A stretch of 8,010 bases of DNA from Bacillota bacterium (GTDB lineage Bacteria; Bacillota; Clostridia; Christensenellales; Borkfalkiaceae). The stretch lies in NCBI GenBank assembly GCA_021768985.1, contig JAETTR010000043.1, positions 1 through 8,010 of the forward strand, in the 5' to 3' direction. The notes below the pieces were generated by a model that was not told the origin of the DNA, ran no database searches, and saw nothing but the letters and a program-made list of their open reading frames with translations. The translations under genes were made by a program, and so were the position numbers. This document shows positions 5,878 through 8,010 of the stretch, in pieces (the first letter of the stretch is position 1; each line of letters begins with the position of its first letter).

Positions 5878-7389
5878 TTAAACATCGTGCGGAATTTTTA
5901 CCGATTTTAATACCGCGTTCAACTGAAGCATCATTTCCGTTTCGTAACGCGCAAGCCGCTCGCGGTAACGCACAAATGCAGGATTGCGCTTGTTTTTCCG
6001 TAGTACTTCGCGATATTTCTCGCACTCGCTTTTATAGCGTTCTTTGTTTTCCCGAATCGGTTTTTTCGCGCCGTACATTTTAACGTTTAATTTGTTTAAA
6101 TTTCCGACTGCTACACGGGCAATAACAAATATCGCCAAAAAGCAGAAGGAAAAAGGAAGTATTACTGCGAACGGCAAAATCAAATCAGATACGCCCCCGC
6201 TCATTGAAGCACTTACCGACGTTAATATAACCAGAGTCAATATCATTTCCGTTACAAAAGCAAAAATCAGCCAAGACCCGAAAGAAAGCAATTTATGTTT
6301 CACCACCTTCTCCGGATGAAAACCGACGTGTTTTTTTCCTGCGACGATGGCACAGATCCACGCGACCACAAATAACGGAACGGTAAAGCATACCCAGGTT
6401 GCCGCCCGTTTTTTCCGTATGACGCGATCCACCTCCTGCTCCAATTCGGGCGTGCGTTCCACTTGCAGTTCCAAACTCTTTTTTTGGGGTTTTTTAAGCG
6501 TGAATCCTTCCGGTTGCGGCTCGGGGTGCTCCGCTTGATATGCTGCAATCCACTCCGCGCGCACACGCTCGCGTTCTTTTTTTAACTTTTTTGCATCGCG
6601 GAATTCAAGATAATTATTTTCCTCTTTCACCCGCTCGCACGTTCTCCATTCAGGGTTGTTTTTTCCGATAAAACGCCTTGATATGGAACTCGCAGCAGAG
6701 ATCAATCCGAAAATCAGCGGGAATACAATAAACAAAACGGGACATGCGCCCGCTTTGAGAAAGCCCTCTCCCTCCGCGTTAATTTGCCCCGTCACGATGC
6801 ATCCCGCAAGGAATACGGACAAATAATATACATCGCAAACGTAGACGAGTATCGCAGAAATGGGAATGCGCCCAATCCGCGCCCCGTTGAGCGGACGCAA
6901 AAACGTAAACCCTGCAGTTACGATCGCAAGACACAGTCCTATCATACCGAACGTAAACAGACAAACCGCTTGAGAAGCAAACTCTCCGCCAAGCCCCGTA
7001 TATACGTTTGCGGAAAGCCCGAGATCGTCGTCGAAACCGGCAAGCGGTGCGAATATTTCTACTGAAAACACATCTTCGAAGTCCGCTTCGGCGGTAAGAG
7101 GAGCCGCAAAAAATATAAACGCAAGCAAAGAAAACAGCACAATTAAAAATGAAGGCAATAGACGCAAAAATCCGTAAACTTTTTCCAATGCAACCGTAGA
7201 CGAAATGTCTTTGGCGGAAAGACCGGTATCGATCGGAACAAAAGCGAAACCGCATTCCGAACAGAACCGCGTGCCGCCCGCAACGGGCGCGCCGCACTTC
7301 GGACAAACCGTTTCGCTCTGCCGCGGTGTTCCGCATTGCGGACAAAACTTTCCCTCAAACTCCGTACCGCATTTGTTACATTTGTGCAT
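5878..7389 (-). CDS. Membrane protein with double N-terminal zinc ribbon, function unknown
   Basis: I do not recognise a named family. The 503-aa protein begins with four CxxC pairs, CNKC (4-7), CPQC (16-19), CPKC (29-32) and CSEC (43-46), forming two zinc ribbons of the 'zinc-ribbon domain' type common at the N-terminus of clostridial membrane proteins. About four hydrophobic segments follow (roughly 74-99, 140-165, 176-200, 213-236), then a charged stretch of about 90 residues rich in K/E/R (243-330), then three more (331-351, 370-395, 402-428) and a basic, probably helical tail to the end. No enzyme motif is visible. The ATG at 7389 has a strong GGGAGGAG (7397-7404) 7 nt upstream; a weaker in-frame ATG at 7446 would add 19 residues. 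It sits between thrS and infC, with its own promoter and structured leader, and by eye its coding sequence is more AT-rich than the flanking genes. Confidence 0.85.
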   Translation of the reverse strand: MHKCNKCGTEFEGKFCPQCGTPRQSETVCPKCGAPVAGGTRFCSECGFAFVPIDTGLSAKDISSTVALEKVYGFLRLLPSFLIVLFSLLAFIFFAAPLTAEADFEDVFSVEIFAPLAGFDDDLGLSANVYTGLGGEFASQAVCLFTFGMIGLCLAIVTAGFTFLRPLNGARIGRIPISAILVYVCDVYYLSVFLAGCIVTGQINAEGEGFLKAGACPVLFIVFPLIFGLISAASSISRRFIGKNNPEWRTCERVKEENNYLEFRDAKKLKKERERVRAEWIAAYQAEHPEPQPEGFTLKKPQKKSLELQVERTPELEQEVDRVIRKKRAATWVCFTVPLFVVAWICAIVAGKKHVGFHPEKVVKHKLLSFGSWLIFAFVTEMILTLVILTSVSASMSGGVSDLILPFAVILPFSFCFLAIFVIARVAVGNLNKLNVKMYGAKKPIRENKERYKSECEKYREVLRKNKRNPAFVRYRERLARYETEMMLQLNAVLKSVKIPHDV

Positions 7390-7396
7390 TGTGTAG

Positions 7397-7404
7397 CTCC
7401 TCCC
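7397..7404 (-). promoter_or_regulatory. Strong ribosome binding site of the zinc-ribbon membrane protein gene
   Basis: GGGAGGAG on the minus strand, 7 nt from the ATG at 7389, supports this start over the in-frame ATG at 7446 (GGAG, 5 nt away) and a TTG at 7473. The site lies directly after the U-tract of the hairpin at 7409-7442, so a transcript stopped there would lack it. Confidence 0.8.
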
Positions 7405-7408
7405 AAAT

Positions 7409-7442
7409 AAAAAAAGTGTGTTCCCGAATTTGGAAACACACT
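7409..7442 (-). terminator. Terminator-like hairpin in the leader of the zinc-ribbon gene
   Basis: On the minus strand AGTGTGTTTCC (7432-7442) pairs with GGAACACACT (7415-7424), with one unpaired base, around a 7-nt loop AAATTCG. It is followed at once by TTTTTT (7409-7414) and ATTT, the form of an intrinsic terminator. It lies downstream of the predicted promoter and upstream of the ribosome binding site, so it is either an attenuator or the 3' end of a small RNA. Confidence 0.75.
7422..7435. repeat. Direct repeat copy 1 (14 bp)
   Basis: TCCCGAATTTGGAA, identical to 7633-7646. This copy forms the loop and part of the stem of the terminator-like hairpin at 7409-7442. Two related YYCCGAAT octamers occur between the copies, at 7452-7459 and 7546-7553. 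Confidence 0.7.
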
Positions 7443-7463
7443 GCATGGTATCTCCGAATTCGT

Positions 7464-7570
7464 TACCACACAAATTGATTCTTATAATTAAGAGAATATA
7501 AGGATATAGAGATACACAATGCCCTATGATTGTGACCCTTATATTCCCCGAATATTCAATTTGTGTGGTA
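7464..7570 (-). promoter_or_regulatory. Nested inverted-repeat element, structured leader RNA or small RNA
   Basis: Three nested perfect inverted repeats share one centre: a 15-bp outer pair TACCACACAAATTGA / TCAATTTGTGTGGTA (7464-7478 with 7556-7570), a 10-bp middle pair (7494-7503 with 7537-7546) and a 6-bp inner pair (7515-7520 with 7529-7534) around an 8-nt loop. Between outer and middle stems the unpaired strands are 9 and 15 nt, and the 15-nt side can itself form a 5-bp hairpin (TCTTA/TAAGA). The predicted transcription start falls at the 5' edge of the outer stem. Read as RNA this is a long rod with an internal bubble, followed by the hairpin at 7409-7442. I cannot match it to a known riboswitch or sRNA class. 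Confidence 0.7.
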
Positions 7571-7575
7571 CTGCA

Positions 7576-7604
7576 AGTATATCATACAAATTTATATTTT
7601 ACAA
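7576..7604 (-). promoter_or_regulatory. Predicted promoter of the zinc-ribbon gene and its leader
   Basis: On the minus strand TTGTAA (7599-7604, 4 of 6) and TATACT (7576-7581, 5 of 6) are separated by 17 bp in a very AT-rich stretch. The start would be near 7568-7570, the first bases of the outer inverted repeat. It lies downstream of the thrS terminator, so the gene is probably expressed independently of thrS. Confidence 0.65.
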
Positions 7605-7632
7605 GCGTTTCGAAAAAGTTTTTTCGATTCTC

Positions 7633-7646
7633 TCCCGAATTTGGAA
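7633..7646. repeat. Direct repeat copy 2 (14 bp)
   Basis: TCCCGAATTTGGAA, identical to 7422-7435. This copy lies upstream of the predicted promoter and just past the thrS terminator, so the two copies bracket the promoter and the whole structured leader. Confidence 0.7.
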
Positions 7647-7654
7647 TTTGCTTT

Positions 7655-7695
7655 AAAAATAGGGAAATCGCCCGCCGCCGGAGCGGTCGGACGAT
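7655..7695 (-). terminator. Terminator of thrS
   Basis: On the minus strand ATCGTCCG (7688-7695) pairs with CGGGCGAT (7667-7674), eight pairs including one G-U. A bulged A and an inner CCGC/GCGG stem with a TCCG loop follow. The tail reads TTTCCCTATTTTT. It begins 13 nt after the thrS stop. The interrupted T-tract makes it moderate rather than ideal. Confidence 0.7.
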
Positions 7696-7708
7696 CGATA
7701 TGATTCGA

Positions 7709-8010
7709 TTAAAACGCTTTCTTCGTATCGTTCTCTTCTTTTACGAGCGCGAAGAAGTCCGCCTTCGCCATTGCGCCGATATCCCCTTCGCCGCGGCGGC
7801 GCACCGAAACGGTGCCGTCCTCCACTTCCTTATCGCCCACGACAAGCTTATAAGGTACCTTTTCAAGCTCGGCATCGAGAATCTTTCTTCCGATCTTCTC
7901 TTTGCGCAGATCCGCGGAAGCGCGCAACCCCATCGCCGTCATTTCGGCAACCAGCTTTTCGGCGTACTCCGCCGCGCGGTCGGTTACGGGCAGGACCTTG
8001 ACCTGCTCGG
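7709..8010 (-). CDS. thrS: Threonyl-tRNA synthetase, C-terminal end only
   Basis: The 100 visible residues are the C-terminal anticodon-binding domain of ThrRS, the class II synthetase that charges tRNA-Thr. Recognisable stretches are EQVKVLPVTDRAAEYAEKL at the edge, LRASADLRKEKIGRKILDAE, then KVPYKLVVGDKEVEDGTVSV and RRRGEGDIGAMAKADFFALV. The order and spacing match the end of the family (KIGYKIREAQ..K.PY..VVGDKE...G.V.VR.R...D.G.M). The catalytic core and N-terminal editing region lie beyond the right edge. An in-frame ATG at 7942 is an internal Met, not a start. The gene ends in its own terminator and precedes infC in gene order, as in many bacteria, but here with one extra gene between them. 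Confidence 0.95.
   Translation of the reverse strand, partial: EQVKVLPVTDRAAEYAEKLVAEMTAMGLRASADLRKEKIGRKILDAELEKVPYKLVVGDKEVEDGTVSVRRRGEGDIGAMAKADFFALVKEENDTKKAF

Noticed and set aside
7464..7570. Interpretation of the inverted-repeat element as a MITE or IS remnant
   Set aside because: The 15-bp terminal repeats are suggestive, but the immediate flanks (AATTCGT and CTGCAAG) show no target-site duplication and no second copy is visible. The fit between promoter, start site and stem favours an RNA function. A genome-wide copy count would settle it.
7409..7570. Assignment of the leader as 6S RNA
   Set aside because: The rod with internal bubble is similar in outline, but it is shorter than typical 6S RNA and I cannot identify conserved 6S features. 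Kept only as an analogy.
7709..7942. Separate 77-aa protein starting at the ATG at 7942
   Set aside because: The frame stays open to the window edge and the upstream residues are also ThrRS sequence, so this Met is internal.
1..8010. CRISPR arrays, tRNA or rRNA genes, integrases or transposases
   Set aside because: I saw no regularly spaced repeats, no tRNA-like cloverleaf or rRNA sequence and no recombinase motifs by eye on either strand.

Overview
The window looks like a chromosomal segment of a low-to-mid GC Gram-positive bacterium, most likely Bacillota, class Clostridia. The reasons are strong GGAGG-type ribosome binding sites, sigma-A-like promoters with 17-bp spacers, a lipoprotein-type ApbE, the thrS / infC-rpmI-rplT / SpoU methyltransferase order, and an infC leader ending in an intrinsic terminator (the Bacillota L20-leader arrangement). 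The species cannot be told from the sequence. All genes but one are on the minus strand; they are described left to right.

Positions 1-1734: a partial FAD:protein FMN transferase (apbE, minus) runs off the left edge. It is divergent from a stand-alone left-handed beta-helix acetyltransferase-like gene (plus, 1043-1699), and a 130-bp region between them carries two back-to-back promoters. The acetyltransferase converges on proA, and one compact bidirectional terminator sits between their stop codons.

Positions 1732-4493: a SpoU/TrmH-family RNA 2'-O-methyltransferase, a YebC/TACO1-family translation factor and proA (gamma-glutamyl phosphate reductase) form a compact minus-strand cluster, transcribed in that order. 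The methyltransferase start codon lies 3 nt after the terminator of the ribosomal protein operon.

Positions 4497-5858: the classical infC-rpmI-rplT operon (IF3, L35, L20) has a clear promoter, a structured leader with an attenuator-like terminator, an AUU start codon for infC, and a strong terminator after rplT.

Positions 5878-8010: the 3' end of thrS enters from the right edge and ends at its own terminator. Between thrS and infC, which are neighbours in many bacteria, lies an extra gene for a membrane protein with two N-terminal zinc ribbons and about seven transmembrane segments. It has its own promoter. Its 5' leader is the least ordinary part of the window: the predicted transcript starts at one arm of a 15-bp inverted repeat enclosing nested 10-bp and 6-bp stems, and is followed by a terminator-like hairpin with a U-tract just upstream of a strong ribosome binding site. 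This resembles a cis-regulatory RNA or a small RNA ahead of the gene, and I do not recognise its class.

Most of the window is housekeeping: translation initiation, ribosome assembly, RNA modification, translation assistance, Thr-tRNA charging and proline synthesis. The zinc-ribbon membrane gene and its leader are the accessory part.
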